A DNA stretch of 64,000 nt. It comes from CAVRJC01 sp964505725. GTDB lineage: Bacteria > Actinomycetota > Acidimicrobiia > IMCC26256 > DASPTH01. The translations under genes were made by a program, and so were the position numbers. How positions within the stretch are numbered: the first letter of the stretch is position 1; every line of letters begins with the position of its first letter. The notes beneath the pieces are model-generated. The model searched no databases. It was not told where the DNA came from and saw only the letters and a list, made by a program, of their open reading frames with translations. The stretch covers positions 1 to 64,000 of the forward strand of contig CAZDJK010000047.1 of the NCBI GenBank assembly GCA_964505725.1. The letters are read 5' to 3'. Of the stretch, positions 51,142 to 58,745 are shown piece by piece.

Positions 51142-52365
51142 ATGGTCGAACTCCGCGACGCGGTCATCTGCGAGCCGGTGAGAACGCCGGTCGGGCGCTT
51201 CGGTGGGTCGCTCAAGGACGTCGGCGTCGCGACGCTCGCGTCCACGGTGATCAGGGGACTGATCGAGCGCACCGGGCTCCCGCACGACGCGATCGACGAC
51301 GTGTTGCTCGGCCAGTGCTACCCGAACGGCGAAGCGCCCGCGCTGGGCCGTGTGGCCGCGCTCGACGCCGGGCTCCCGGTGGAGGTGCCCGGCCTGCAGA
51401 TCGACCGGCGCTGCGGCTCCGGGCTGATGGCGGTGATCACCGGCGCGATGCAGATCCAGACCGGGGTTGCCGACCTCGTGCTCGCGGGGGGCGCCGAGAG
51501 CATGAGCCAGACCGAGTACTACACGACGGCACCCCGGTGGGGTGTGCGGGGCGACGGGATCATGCTGCACGACCGCCTTGCCCGCGGCCGCGTCACCTCG
51601 GGCGGGGTCAACTACCCGGTGCCGGGCGGCATGCTCGAGACCGCCGAGAACCTGCGGCGGGAGTTCTCGATCCCGCGTCGCGAGCAGGACGAGCTCTCGG
51701 TGATGTCGCACGAACGCGCGGTGCGCGCCCAGAAGGACGGACGCTTCGCCGAGGAGATCGTGCCGGTGACGGTTCCCGCCCGCGGCGGCGACCTCGTCGT
51801 CGACACCGACGAGCACCCGCGCGCGGACACGTCGGTCGAGACACTGGCCAAGCTGCGCCCGGTGCTGGCGTCCTCCGACCCCGACGCCACCGTGACCGCG
51901 GGGAACGCGAGTGGGCAGAACGACGCGGCCGCGGTCTGTGTGGTGACGCATCGTGCGCGCGCCGAGGAGCTGGGGTTGCGGCCGCTCGCCCGGCTCGTGT
52001 CGTGGGGGGTCGCCGGAGTGCCGCCGAGCACGATGGGCATCGGGCCGGTCCCCGCGACCGAGGTCGCGCTGGGTCGGGCGGGCCTCTCGCTCGCCGCCAT
52101 GGATCTCGTCGAGCTGAACGAGGCGTTTGCCGCGCAGGTGTTGGCGGTCACCCGCTCTTGGGGTTTCGGCGCCGACGACTTCGACCGGCTGAACGTGAAC
52201 GGCTCCGGCATCTCGATCGGGCACCCCGTGGGTGCGACGGGCGGGCGGATCCTCGCGACCATGCTCCGCGAGCTCGACCGCCGCGGCGACCGCTACGGGC
52301 TCGAGACCATGTGCATCGGCGGCGGGCAGGGGATGGCCGCGGTGTTCGAGATGATCGCCGCGTGA
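51142..52365 (+). CDS. Thiolase (acetyl-CoA acyltransferase type)
   Basis: 407 residues. The acyl-acceptor Cys lies in RRCGSGLMA, ASGQNDAAA and NEAFAAQV are conserved, the active-site His is in SISIGHPVGATGGR-like GHPVGATG, and the deprotonating Cys in CIGGGQG. ATG 51142 has GGAGG 8 nt upstream. It cleaves 3-ketoacyl-CoA to acetyl- or propionyl-CoA. It is 34 bp after the dehydrogenase and overlaps the next gene by 4 bp. Confidence 0.93.
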   Translation: MVELRDAVICEPVRTPVGRFGGSLKDVGVATLASTVIRGLIERTGLPHDAIDDVLLGQCYPNGEAPALGRVAALDAGLPVEVPGLQIDRRCGSGLMAVITGAMQIQTGVADLVLAGGAESMSQTEYYTTAPRWGVRGDGIMLHDRLARGRVTSGGVNYPVPGGMLETAENLRREFSIPRREQDELSVMSHERAVRAQKDGRFAEEIVPVTVPARGGDLVVDTDEHPRADTSVETLAKLRPVLASSDPDATVTAGNASGQNDAAAVCVVTHRARAEELGLRPLARLVSWGVAGVPPSTMGIGPVPATEVALGRAGLSLAAMDLVELNEAFAAQVLAVTRSWGFGADDFDRLNVNGSGISIGHPVGATGGRILATMLRELDRRGDRYGLETMCIGGGQGMAAVFEMIAA

Positions 52366-53138
52366 CCGGCCTCACCCTTGCCGATGGCATCGGCACCGTC
52401 ACCATCGACAACGCTCCCGCGCGCAACGCGCTGGACAACGACACGCGCAAGGCGTTGTTGGACGCGTTGCGCGCGGCGACGGCCGACGCCGCGTGCGTGG
52501 CGATCGTCCTCACCGGCGCCGGCGACACCTTCTGCGCCGGCGGGGACCTCGCGTCGATGCCCACCGACGAGGCGGCGATTCGTCCTCGGCTCGGCGAGAT
52601 GCACGAGATCACGCGGCTCCTCCATTCGGGCCCGAAGCCGGTGGTCGCCGCAGTCGACGGCTTCGCGTTCGGCTCCGGGCTCTCGCTCGCGTCCGCGAGC
52701 GACCGCGTCGTCGCCACCGACCGGGCGCGGTTCGGCTGCTCGTTCGGGCGCGTCGGCATCGTCGCAGACAGCGGGCTGCTCTGGACCCTGCCGCACCGCG
52801 TCGGCGGGCCCGCGGCCCGGGCGATCATGCTGGAGAACCGCGTGCTCGAGGCCGACGAGGCGCAACGCCTCGGCCTGGTCGACGAGGTGGTCCCCGCCAC
52901 CGAGCTCAGGTCCCGCGCCGAGGCGTGGGCCGGGATGTTCCGTGACACCGCGCCGGGAGCTGTCGCGGCGACCAAGCGCCTGCTCGCGGAGTCGCGCGGC
53001 TCGCTCGACGAGCTGCTCACGGCCGAGATGGACGCGCAGATCGATCTGCTCGCGACCGCGGACTTCGCCGAGGGTCGGGCGGCGTTCTTCGAGAAGCGCC
53101 CGCCGGTGTTCGGTCCCGCGCGGGCGCGCGGGATCTGA
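52362..53138 (+). CDS. Crotonase-fold protein lacking both hydratase glutamates
   Basis: 258 residues with the crotonase fold: TFCAGGDLAS is the first oxyanion-hole segment and GFAFGSGLSLASASD the second. In enoyl-CoA hydratase the GGGCE Glu and the PE Glu 20 residues later do catalysis. Here the aligned positions are Ser (SGLS) and Phe (CSF), so classical hydration is unlikely. GTG 52362 overlaps the thiolase stop as GTGA. It could be an isomerase, hydrolase or a structural partner in the beta-oxidation operon. Confidence 0.85.
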   Translation: MTGLTLADGIGTVTIDNAPARNALDNDTRKALLDALRAATADAACVAIVLTGAGDTFCAGGDLASMPTDEAAIRPRLGEMHEITRLLHSGPKPVVAAVDGFAFGSGLSLASASDRVVATDRARFGCSFGRVGIVADSGLLWTLPHRVGGPAARAIMLENRVLEADEAQRLGLVDEVVPATELRSRAEAWAGMFRDTAPGAVAATKRLLAESRGSLDELLTAEMDAQIDLLATADFAEGRAAFFEKRPPVFGPARARGI

Positions 53139-53143
53139 GCGAG

Positions 53144-54160
53144 CTACTCGTCGACGAGCTCGGCAATCGTCTCGATCGCCTCCGGGTCGCGCGTGCTGAG
53201 GATCATCGTCGTGATCGGAGCTTCCCTCCAGGCCCCGAGGCGGTCGCGGATGCGCTCCTTCGGCCCGCACAACGAGACCTCGTCGACCAGCTCGTCGGGC
53301 ACCGCGGCCGCGGCGCCCGCGCGATCTCCGCTCGTGAAGCACTTCTGGATCGCGAGCGCCTGCTCCTCGTAGCCGTACCGGCACGCGACCGCGTAGTAGA
53401 AGTTCCGGCCCGGCGGGCCCATGCCACCGATGTACAGCGCGAGCTGCGGCTTCACCGTCGCACGGCAGGCGTCGACGTCGTCGCCGACGGCCACGTACAC
53501 CGACGGTGCGATGTCGAACCGGTCACGGTCCACGTCCCCCAGCGCGGCCCCGTACGTCTCCTGAAACCGCGTGGGCGAGAAGATCATCGGCAGCCACCCG
53601 TCGGCGATCTCCGCCGCCAGCGCCACGTTCCGGGGGCCGATCGCCGCGAGGTAGATCGGGAGGTCGGCCCGGCGCGGGTGGATGATCAGCTTGAGCGGCT
53701 TCCCCTCACCCGAGGCTCCCGCGCCGTGATACGGGATGTCGTAGTGCGCGCCGTGGTGCTCGAGCGGCGCTTCGCGCCGGAGGACGTCGCGCACGATCTC
53801 CACGTATTCGCGCGTCTTGACCAGTGGCTTGCCGTAGGGCACCCCGTGCCAGCCCTCCACCACCGCCGGTCCCGAGAGACCCAGTCCGAGGAGGAAGCGG
53901 CCCCCGGTGAGCAGGTCGAAGGTCGCCGCGGTCATCGCGGTGGCCGCGGGCGTGCGCGCAGGCATCTGCATCACCGCGGTGCCGAGGTTGATCGTGCTCG
54001 TCTGGCCGGCGAGGTAGGCGAGCGGCACGACCGCATCCGACCCGTAGGCTTCGGCCGTCCAGACCGAGTGGTAGCCGAGCGCCTCGGCTCTCTGCACGAG
54101 CGCGACCAGGTTGCTCGGCGCGTTGGCGTCGAAGTAGCCGAGGTTGAGTCCCAGGCGCAC
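53144..54160 (-). CDS. LLM-class F420-dependent oxidoreductase (luciferase-like) B
   Basis: 338 residues. It begins MRLGLNLGYFDANAPS, followed by ALGYHSVWTAEAYGSDAV and INLGTAVMQMPARTPAATAMTAATFDLLTGGRF, the family core, and later PIYLAAIGPRNVALAAEIADGW. GTG 54158-54160 has only a weak upstream G-rich site. It is 10 bp after the EthD-like gene and convergent with the crotonase gene. Cofactor is probably F420 or FMN. Confidence 0.9.
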   Translation of the reverse strand: MRLGLNLGYFDANAPSNLVALVQRAEALGYHSVWTAEAYGSDAVVPLAYLAGQTSTINLGTAVMQMPARTPAATAMTAATFDLLTGGRFLLGLGLSGPAVVEGWHGVPYGKPLVKTREYVEIVRDVLRREAPLEHHGAHYDIPYHGAGASGEGKPLKLIIHPRRADLPIYLAAIGPRNVALAAEIADGWLPMIFSPTRFQETYGAALGDVDRDRFDIAPSVYVAVGDDVDACRATVKPQLALYIGGMGPPGRNFYYAVACRYGYEEQALAIQKCFTSGDRAGAAAAVPDELVDEVSLCGPKERIRDRLGAWREAPITTMILSTRDPEAIETIAELVDE

Positions 54161-54170
54161 GACGCCGCTC

Positions 54171-54509
54171 TCAGTCGGTGGCGACGCGATCGCCGAGCGG
54201 CTCGTAGAACCAGAGCTGGGCCGAAGCGGCGTCGAAGCTGTCGTGCATCTTCATCGCGTCGGTCCCCATCGCCGTGCCCATGGTCTTCTGCACGTCGTCC
54301 ATGCTGTCCGCTTCGACCTCGTAGATGGCGAGGTAACGGCGGGCGCCCTCCTTGTCGGCGCCGGGGTCGACCCGTCGGAACCGCTGGGCGGCCGAGAAGC
54401 CGTCGAGGGCCAGGATGTCGGGCACGTGCTGGTTGGTGTACCAGTCGTTGAACTCGTCGTGGCGGTCGTCAGCGGCGTTGGTCTGCACGACCATGATGAA
54501 CTTCGGCAT
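54171..54509 (-). CDS. EthD-like/ABM-fold small protein
   Basis: 112 residues. It starts MPKFIMVVQTN, then FNDWYTNQHVPDILALDGF, the YNxxHxP-type signature of dimeric alpha-beta-barrel proteins such as EthD. RRYLAIYEVEAD supplies a beta strand. ATG 54507-54509 is chosen because of a GTGAGG upstream. EthD-like proteins accompany P450s and ring oxygenases; the gene precedes LLM-B on the same strand. Confidence 0.75.
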   Translation of the reverse strand: MPKFIMVVQTNAADDRHDEFNDWYTNQHVPDILALDGFSAAQRFRRVDPGADKEGARRYLAIYEVEADSMDDVQKTMGTAMGTDAMKMHDSFDAASAQLWFYEPLGDRVATD

Positions 54510-54572
54510 TCGTCGCCTCACTGGTGTCGGGCCGGGCCTGCGTGCGCCGGCGGGTCGGGCAGCATACGCCGA

Positions 54573-54578
54573 TAGCCT
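54573..54578 (+). promoter_or_regulatory. -10-like TAGCCT upstream of the epimerase gene
   Basis: TAGCCT would place transcription near 54585 and leave the 14-bp repeats inside the 5' leader. No matching -35 is clear. Confidence 0.3.
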
Positions 54579-54604
54579 CCCCCGGGACCGGTGGTGCGGG
54601 CAAC

Positions 54605-54660
54605 CGGAGACGGTCGGCCGGAGACGTTCGGCCGGAGACGGTCGGCCGGAGACGGTCGGG
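54605..54660 (+). repeat. Four tandem copies of a 14-bp repeat in the epimerase leader
   Basis: CGGAGACGGTCGGC repeats at 54605, 54619 (one base differs), 54633 and 54647 (last base differs). It ends against the Shine-Dalgarno GGGAGG, so copy number sets leader length. Each unit may form weak pairing with its neighbours. Confidence 0.85.
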
Positions 54661-54667
54661 AGGCGCG

Positions 54668-55696
54668 GTGAAGCTGCTCGTGCTCGGCGGGACCTCGTTC
54701 GTGGGCCGTCACATCGTCGAGGCTGCGCTCGACGCCGGTCACGACGTCACGCTCTTCAACCGTGGGGTCTCGAACCCCGGCCTGTTCCCCGACTGCGAGC
54801 ACCGGAGGGGTGACCGCGAGGCGGGCGACCTCGCGTCGCTGTCGACGGGCGAATGGGACGGCGTCATCGACGTGAACGGCTACACACCGAGAGATGCGCG
54901 CGACAGCACTGCGCTCCTCGACGGGCGGGTGGGCTGGTACACGTTCGTCTCCAGCATGGGTGTGTACCCGCGCCCCGCGCGCGATCCGATCGGCGACGGC
55001 TCGCCGCTCGTCCCCGCCGCCGACCCCGACCTCGAGGCGCGCCACGACCGCGACGCTTACGGCCCGATGAAGGTCGCGTGCGAGCACATCGTGCGCGCGC
55101 GCTACGGCGCGCGGTGCAGCATCGTGCGGCCGGGCCTGGTGGTGGGGCCCTACGACACGAGCGACCGTTTCACCTGGTTCGTCCGGCGGGTGGCGCGCGG
55201 CGTCACCATCGTCGCCCCGGGTCGCCCCGCGCCGCCCGCGCAGCCCGTTCAGCTGGTTCACGCACGTGACCTCGGGGAATTCTGCGTGCACGTGACGGGG
55301 CGGACGAGCGGCGCTTTCAACGCGGTCGGACCGACCGATCCGACCACGCTCGCCGACGTGCTGGCCGCGTGCGCGCAGGCCGCAGGTGTCGAGCCCGACT
55401 TCGTGTGGGTCGACGAGGAATTCCTGGAGCAGCGGAAGGCGAAGTACCCGCGCCCGCCCCACTGGCCCGCGTTCGTGCACGGCGACGGGTTCCTGCAGAC
55501 GTCGGTGGCGGGCGCGGCCGCTGCGGGGCTGCGCAACCGGCCGCTGGTGGAGATCGCGGCGAGCACGCTGGCGTGGGACCGCACGCGGGACCAGGACGCG
55601 CCGCTCGGCGACGGGCGTTGGCTGACCCTCGACCGCGAGCGGGAGCTCCTCGACGAGTGGAATCGGAGCCGCACGCGAGGCAGTGTTGGCTCGTGA
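54668..55696 (+). CDS. NAD-dependent epimerase/dehydratase-like protein (extended SDR)
   Basis: 342 residues. The cofactor motif LLVLGGTSFVGRHIVEAAL is an extended-SDR GGTxFxG signature. A catalytic-like segment is YTFVSSMGVY, with DAYGPMKVACE giving the YxxxK motif. VQLVHARDLGEF and TFNAVGPTDP-like SGAFNAVGP follow. GTG 54668 has GGGAGG 5 nt upstream. This group resembles RNA-binding/epimerase-type CSP41-like and nucleotide-sugar proteins; the substrate is not clear. It precedes LLM-C by 44 bp. Confidence 0.85.
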   Translation: MKLLVLGGTSFVGRHIVEAALDAGHDVTLFNRGVSNPGLFPDCEHRRGDREAGDLASLSTGEWDGVIDVNGYTPRDARDSTALLDGRVGWYTFVSSMGVYPRPARDPIGDGSPLVPAADPDLEARHDRDAYGPMKVACEHIVRARYGARCSIVRPGLVVGPYDTSDRFTWFVRRVARGVTIVAPGRPAPPAQPVQLVHARDLGEFCVHVTGRTSGAFNAVGPTDPTTLADVLAACAQAAGVEPDFVWVDEEFLEQRKAKYPRPPHWPAFVHGDGFLQTSVAGAAAAGLRNRPLVEIAASTLAWDRTRDQDAPLGDGRWLTLDRERELLDEWNRSRTRGSVGS

Positions 55697-55740
55697 CCGG
55701 CGGCACGCCGCCGGGTGCCGGACGCATGGAGGAGGCAGCC

Positions 55741-56622
55741 GTGAAGTGGGGGATCGTCTTCGCCAGCACGAGGTTCCCCGAGCCCGACCAGGCGGTCCTG
55801 ATGGCGCAGGCCGCCGAGCGCGCCGGGTTCGAGTCGTTGTGGTGCCCGGAGCACGTGGTCGTCGCGATCGGCGACCACGTCACTCCGTACGGTGCGTCGC
55901 CGGACGGGAAGATGGACCGTCTCTGGCGGCGCGGGGGGATCCCCGATCCGCTGGTGTGGCTCGCGTTCGTGGCCGCGCAGACGTCGACGATCAAGCTCGG
56001 GACCAACGTCATGATCGTCCCCGAGCACCAGCCGACGGTGCTCGCCAAGAGCGCGGCGACCCTCGACGCGCTGTCGGGCGGGCGGGTCGAGCTCGGGATC
56101 GGCGTCGGCGTGCTCCCCGAGGAGTACGAAGCCGTCGGGATGGGGTTCCACGACCGCGGCCGCCGGATGGACGAGGCGATCGAGGTGATGCGGGCGCTGT
56201 GGACCGAGGAGGTCGCGTCGTACCACGGTGAGTCGGTGCACTTCACCGACGTGCGCTGCGACCCGAGCCCGGTACGCGGGACGATCCCGCTGCACATCGG
56301 GGGGATCTCGAAGGCGGCGACGCGGCGCGCGGGCGTGTACGGCGACGGGTACTTCCCGTTCGTGGGCGTCGAGCTCGAGCTCTACTCGACCCTCGAGCGC
56401 CTGTTCGGCGAGGTGCACGCGGAGGCCGACCGCGCCGGCCGCGACCCCGATGCGATCGAGTTCACCGTGGGGGGCGCGCGGACCGTCGCGGAGGCGGAGC
56501 GGATGGCGGCGCTCGGCGTGCACCGGTGCACGGTCGCGGTGCGGGCCAGGGAGCCCGAGCAGGTCTGGGACGAGCTCGCCGAGTTCGGCGAGACCGTCAT
56601 CGGCCCGACGCGCGACCTCTGA
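55741..56622 (+). CDS. LLM-class F420-dependent oxidoreductase (luciferase-like) C
   Basis: 293 residues starting VKWGIVFASTRF, then RAGFESLWCPEHVVVAIG, IKLGTNVMIVPEHQPTVLAKSAATLDALSGGR, and LGIGVGVLPEEYEAVG, the classic family core. GTG 55741 is chosen because GGAGGAGG lies just upstream. It follows the epimerase gene. Three LLM enzymes in 8 kb suggest F420-linked oxidation is important in this pathway. Confidence 0.92.
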   Translation: MKWGIVFASTRFPEPDQAVLMAQAAERAGFESLWCPEHVVVAIGDHVTPYGASPDGKMDRLWRRGGIPDPLVWLAFVAAQTSTIKLGTNVMIVPEHQPTVLAKSAATLDALSGGRVELGIGVGVLPEEYEAVGMGFHDRGRRMDEAIEVMRALWTEEVASYHGESVHFTDVRCDPSPVRGTIPLHIGGISKAATRRAGVYGDGYFPFVGVELELYSTLERLFGEVHAEADRAGRDPDAIEFTVGGARTVAEAERMAALGVHRCTVAVRAREPEQVWDELAEFGETVIGPTRDL

Positions 56623-56672
56623 CGCCACCCGGGGGTGGGGTCGGGGCAATTCCCTTTCCGGTGTGCGTTCGT

Positions 56673-56678
56673 TAGGCT
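56673..56678 (+). promoter_or_regulatory. -10 box TAGGCT for a leaderless cupin-like transcript
   Basis: TAGGCT is followed by six nucleotides and ATG 56685, without a Shine-Dalgarno sequence. Confidence 0.5.
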
Positions 56679-56684
56679 CGAAGC

Positions 56685-57656
56685 ATGCTTGCTGCGCTTG
56701 GTATCGACCTCGACTCCGACGCCTTCGACCTCTCCTTCCGGGAGCCTCCTCTCAGCGAGCGATCCGGCATGCCCATGATGATGGCGATGGGCGACCGGGT
56801 CGCGGGCCCGTTCCTCGGCCTCTTCTTCGACGCGCCGTCCACCCCGGAGCAGCTCGCCGGGCCACCCGATCTCGCGCCCGCGCACAGCCACTCGTGCGAC
56901 AACTTCCGCATCTGCATGAAGGGTGAGCTCTGGGTGGGCCAGGAGCGCTACCACCACGGCGAGTTCCGTCTGCAGGAGTCGGGGCGTCCGTACGGGCAGG
57001 ATGGCGACGCCCCGCACGAAGAGGGTAACTGGCGGATCATCTTCTTCGCCGACCGCCGCGGCCACGCGGTGCGGCCGACGAATCCCGAGCTCGCCGAGCG
57101 CGCGCGCGAGGCGTCCAAGAACGCCGACCGCAGCCGCTACGCGGACCTGCTCCCGGCGGTGCTCGACTTCGACGACCGCGGGGTCGTCGGCATGGTCACC
57201 ACCATCGCGACCCCTCGGAGCAAGCTCGGGCACATCGACGGGTCGTTCGACGACGCCGAACGGTGGGAGTCGCTCGGCGACTCCCGGATCGCCGCGTCGC
57301 TCCTCGGTCTCCCCGACCTCGGCCCGGTGGTGTTGCTCGTTCGCACGCCCGCGGGCGCGGTGTCGGCGCCGGCGTGCTCCTTCGACACCGAGGGGTTCCG
57401 GCTCGTGATCTCGGGCTCGTACGAGCTCGACGGCCGCGATCGCGTGATGGGTGACATGCGGTTCCAGGCGGCGAACACGGCGTGGGAGCGCGTGGTCGCC
57501 GGGCCCGACGGTCTCGACGAGGTGGTCATCCTCGGCGACCGTCGCGGCGCGACGCCCCACGTCGACGACGGCGACCCCGCCGCCCGCGCCTGGGCCGACG
57601 GCCTCACCGAGATGCTGGAGTCGCTCGAAGCGAAGCTGCCCGAGCTCGCCTCCTAG
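56685..57656 (+). CDS. Cupin-like protein of unknown function
   Basis: 323 residues. Residues about 66-110 contain APAHSHSCDNFRICMKGELW and FRLQESGRPYGQ, the two-strand cupin pattern with H-x-H and a Gly-rich turn, so a metal could bind there. The second half (about 170-320) has no recognised motif. ATG 56685 is supported by the leaderless -10. Downstream is a compound stem-loop. I do not recognise a specific enzyme. Confidence 0.65.
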   Translation: MLAALGIDLDSDAFDLSFREPPLSERSGMPMMMAMGDRVAGPFLGLFFDAPSTPEQLAGPPDLAPAHSHSCDNFRICMKGELWVGQERYHHGEFRLQESGRPYGQDGDAPHEEGNWRIIFFADRRGHAVRPTNPELAERAREASKNADRSRYADLLPAVLDFDDRGVVGMVTTIATPRSKLGHIDGSFDDAERWESLGDSRIAASLLGLPDLGPVVLLVRTPAGAVSAPACSFDTEGFRLVISGSYELDGRDRVMGDMRFQAANTAWERVVAGPDGLDEVVILGDRRGATPHVDDGDPAARAWADGLTEMLESLEAKLPELAS

Positions 57657-57675
57657 ACCTCCGTCTCCCGATCCA

Positions 57676-57714
57676 TTGTCGGATACGCGCTCGTAGAGAG
57701 CGCGAATTCGACAA
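57676..57714 (+). terminator. Compound stem-loop after the cupin-like gene
   Basis: Outer arms TTGTCG (57676-57681) and CGACAA (57709-57714) enclose an inner 7-bp stem CGCGCTC (57686-57692) / GAGCGCG (57698-57704), with 4-nt internal loops and a 5-nt apical loop. It lies 20 bp past the stop. Confidence 0.6.
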
Positions 57715-57800
57715 CGAATCCGATCCAGTTGCGCGGCGTCTGTTCCACGGGACGCCGCGGTCGACGGCCGGCCCCCGGAACCACCCCGGAGACGGTGGGG

Positions 57801-57806
57801 TAGCGT
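57801..57806 (+). promoter_or_regulatory. -10-like TAGCGT for the thioesterase gene
   Basis: TAGCGT would start transcription near 57813 and give a leader of about 43 nt containing the 13-bp repeats and the GGGAGG site. Confidence 0.35.
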
Positions 57807-57820
57807 GCGGCCGGTTCCGA

Positions 57821-57846
57821 CCGGTCCGAGTGGCCGGTCCGAGTGG
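57821..57846 (+). repeat. 13-bp direct repeat CCGGTCCGAGTGG x2 in the thioesterase leader
   Basis: Two adjacent perfect copies end just before the GGGAGG ribosome-binding site of the gene at 57856. CCGGTTCCGA at 57811-57820 is a partial third copy. Confidence 0.8.
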
Positions 57847-57855
57847 GAGGTCACC

Positions 57856-58704
57856 ATGGCGCAGGTCCCGTCCGTGCTCACGGTCTCCGAGTTGGGCGAG
57901 GGTCGCTACTCGGCTCCCCACCCGACGGAGGATCCCGAGCAGCGCGACGTCGTGTTCAGCGGGCAGCTCCTGGCCCAGATGATCATGACCGCCGACCACG
58001 CGGTCGAGGGCGCCAAGGAGGTGAAGTCGATCCACGGGATCTTCGCCCGCGCGGGGAGCTACAGCGGCGGCCCGATCGAGTACGCGCTCGAGACCATGCA
58101 CTCGGGTCGCGCGTGGGGGAGCGACACCATCACCGCATGGCAGGGAGACCGGCTGCTGTCGCGGTCGCTCGTATTGCTCAACGCCATCGAGCCCGACCTG
58201 ATCCGCCACGGGTCCGCGATGCCGGCGGTGCCGCGGCCCGACGACCTCGCAGCCGACCCTCGCGCGCTCGTGTTCCCGGGCACCGAGAGCCGCACCATCG
58301 ACGACCCCACGGCCGTCGGCCCCACGGGCGCGCCCGCGATGTGCTTCTGGATGCGCCACGGCGAGTCGTACGACTCGGTCGCCGCCAACCAGGCGGTGCT
58401 CGCGTGGTGCCAACCGGGGTTCATCATCGGACTCGCCATGCGCCCGCACGCCGACGTCGTGCGCATCGGCGAAGCGCACCGCACGGTGTCGACCGGGGTG
58501 ATCGCGCACACGTGCCACTTCCACGACGAGTTCGACGTCGGCGAGTGGCTGCTCGTGGCCCAGGAGGCCTCGTTCGCCGGCCGCGGACGCGTCTACGGCT
58601 CGGGCTCGGTGTTCACCGAGGACGGCAGACTGGTGTCGACGTTCGCGCAGGACAGCATGGTCCGTGGCGTGAGCGGCGACCTCGATCCGCGACGTTCCAT
58701 GTAG
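57856..58704 (+). CDS. Acyl-CoA thioesterase, TesB/type II double-hotdog
   Basis: 282 residues, the length of double-hotdog thioesterase II. FSGQLLAQMIMTAD, KSIHGIFARAGSYSGGPIEYALE, and the second-half DEFDVGEWLLVAQEASFAGRGRVYGSGSVF match the TesB layout, with the Asp/Gln-Thr active positions in HFHDEFD. ATG 57856 has GGGAGGTCACC upstream. It hydrolyses medium or long acyl-CoA. A perfect hairpin follows the stop. Confidence 0.85.
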   Translation: MAQVPSVLTVSELGEGRYSAPHPTEDPEQRDVVFSGQLLAQMIMTADHAVEGAKEVKSIHGIFARAGSYSGGPIEYALETMHSGRAWGSDTITAWQGDRLLSRSLVLLNAIEPDLIRHGSAMPAVPRPDDLAADPRALVFPGTESRTIDDPTAVGPTGAPAMCFWMRHGESYDSVAANQAVLAWCQPGFIIGLAMRPHADVVRIGEAHRTVSTGVIAHTCHFHDEFDVGEWLLVAQEASFAGRGRVYGSGSVFTEDGRLVSTFAQDSMVRGVSGDLDPRRSM

Positions 58705-58710
58705 TCCACA

Positions 58711-58731
58711 CCAAACTTGCGTCAAGTTTGG
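58711..58731 (+). terminator. Perfect 9-bp hairpin after the thioesterase gene
   Basis: CCAAACTTG (58711-58719), loop CGT, CAAGTTTGG (58723-58731), 6 bp past the stop. It shares AAACTTGCGTCA with the long inverted repeat at 42343-42391. Confidence 0.65.
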
Positions 58732-58745
58732 GAGGGGACGGGCAG

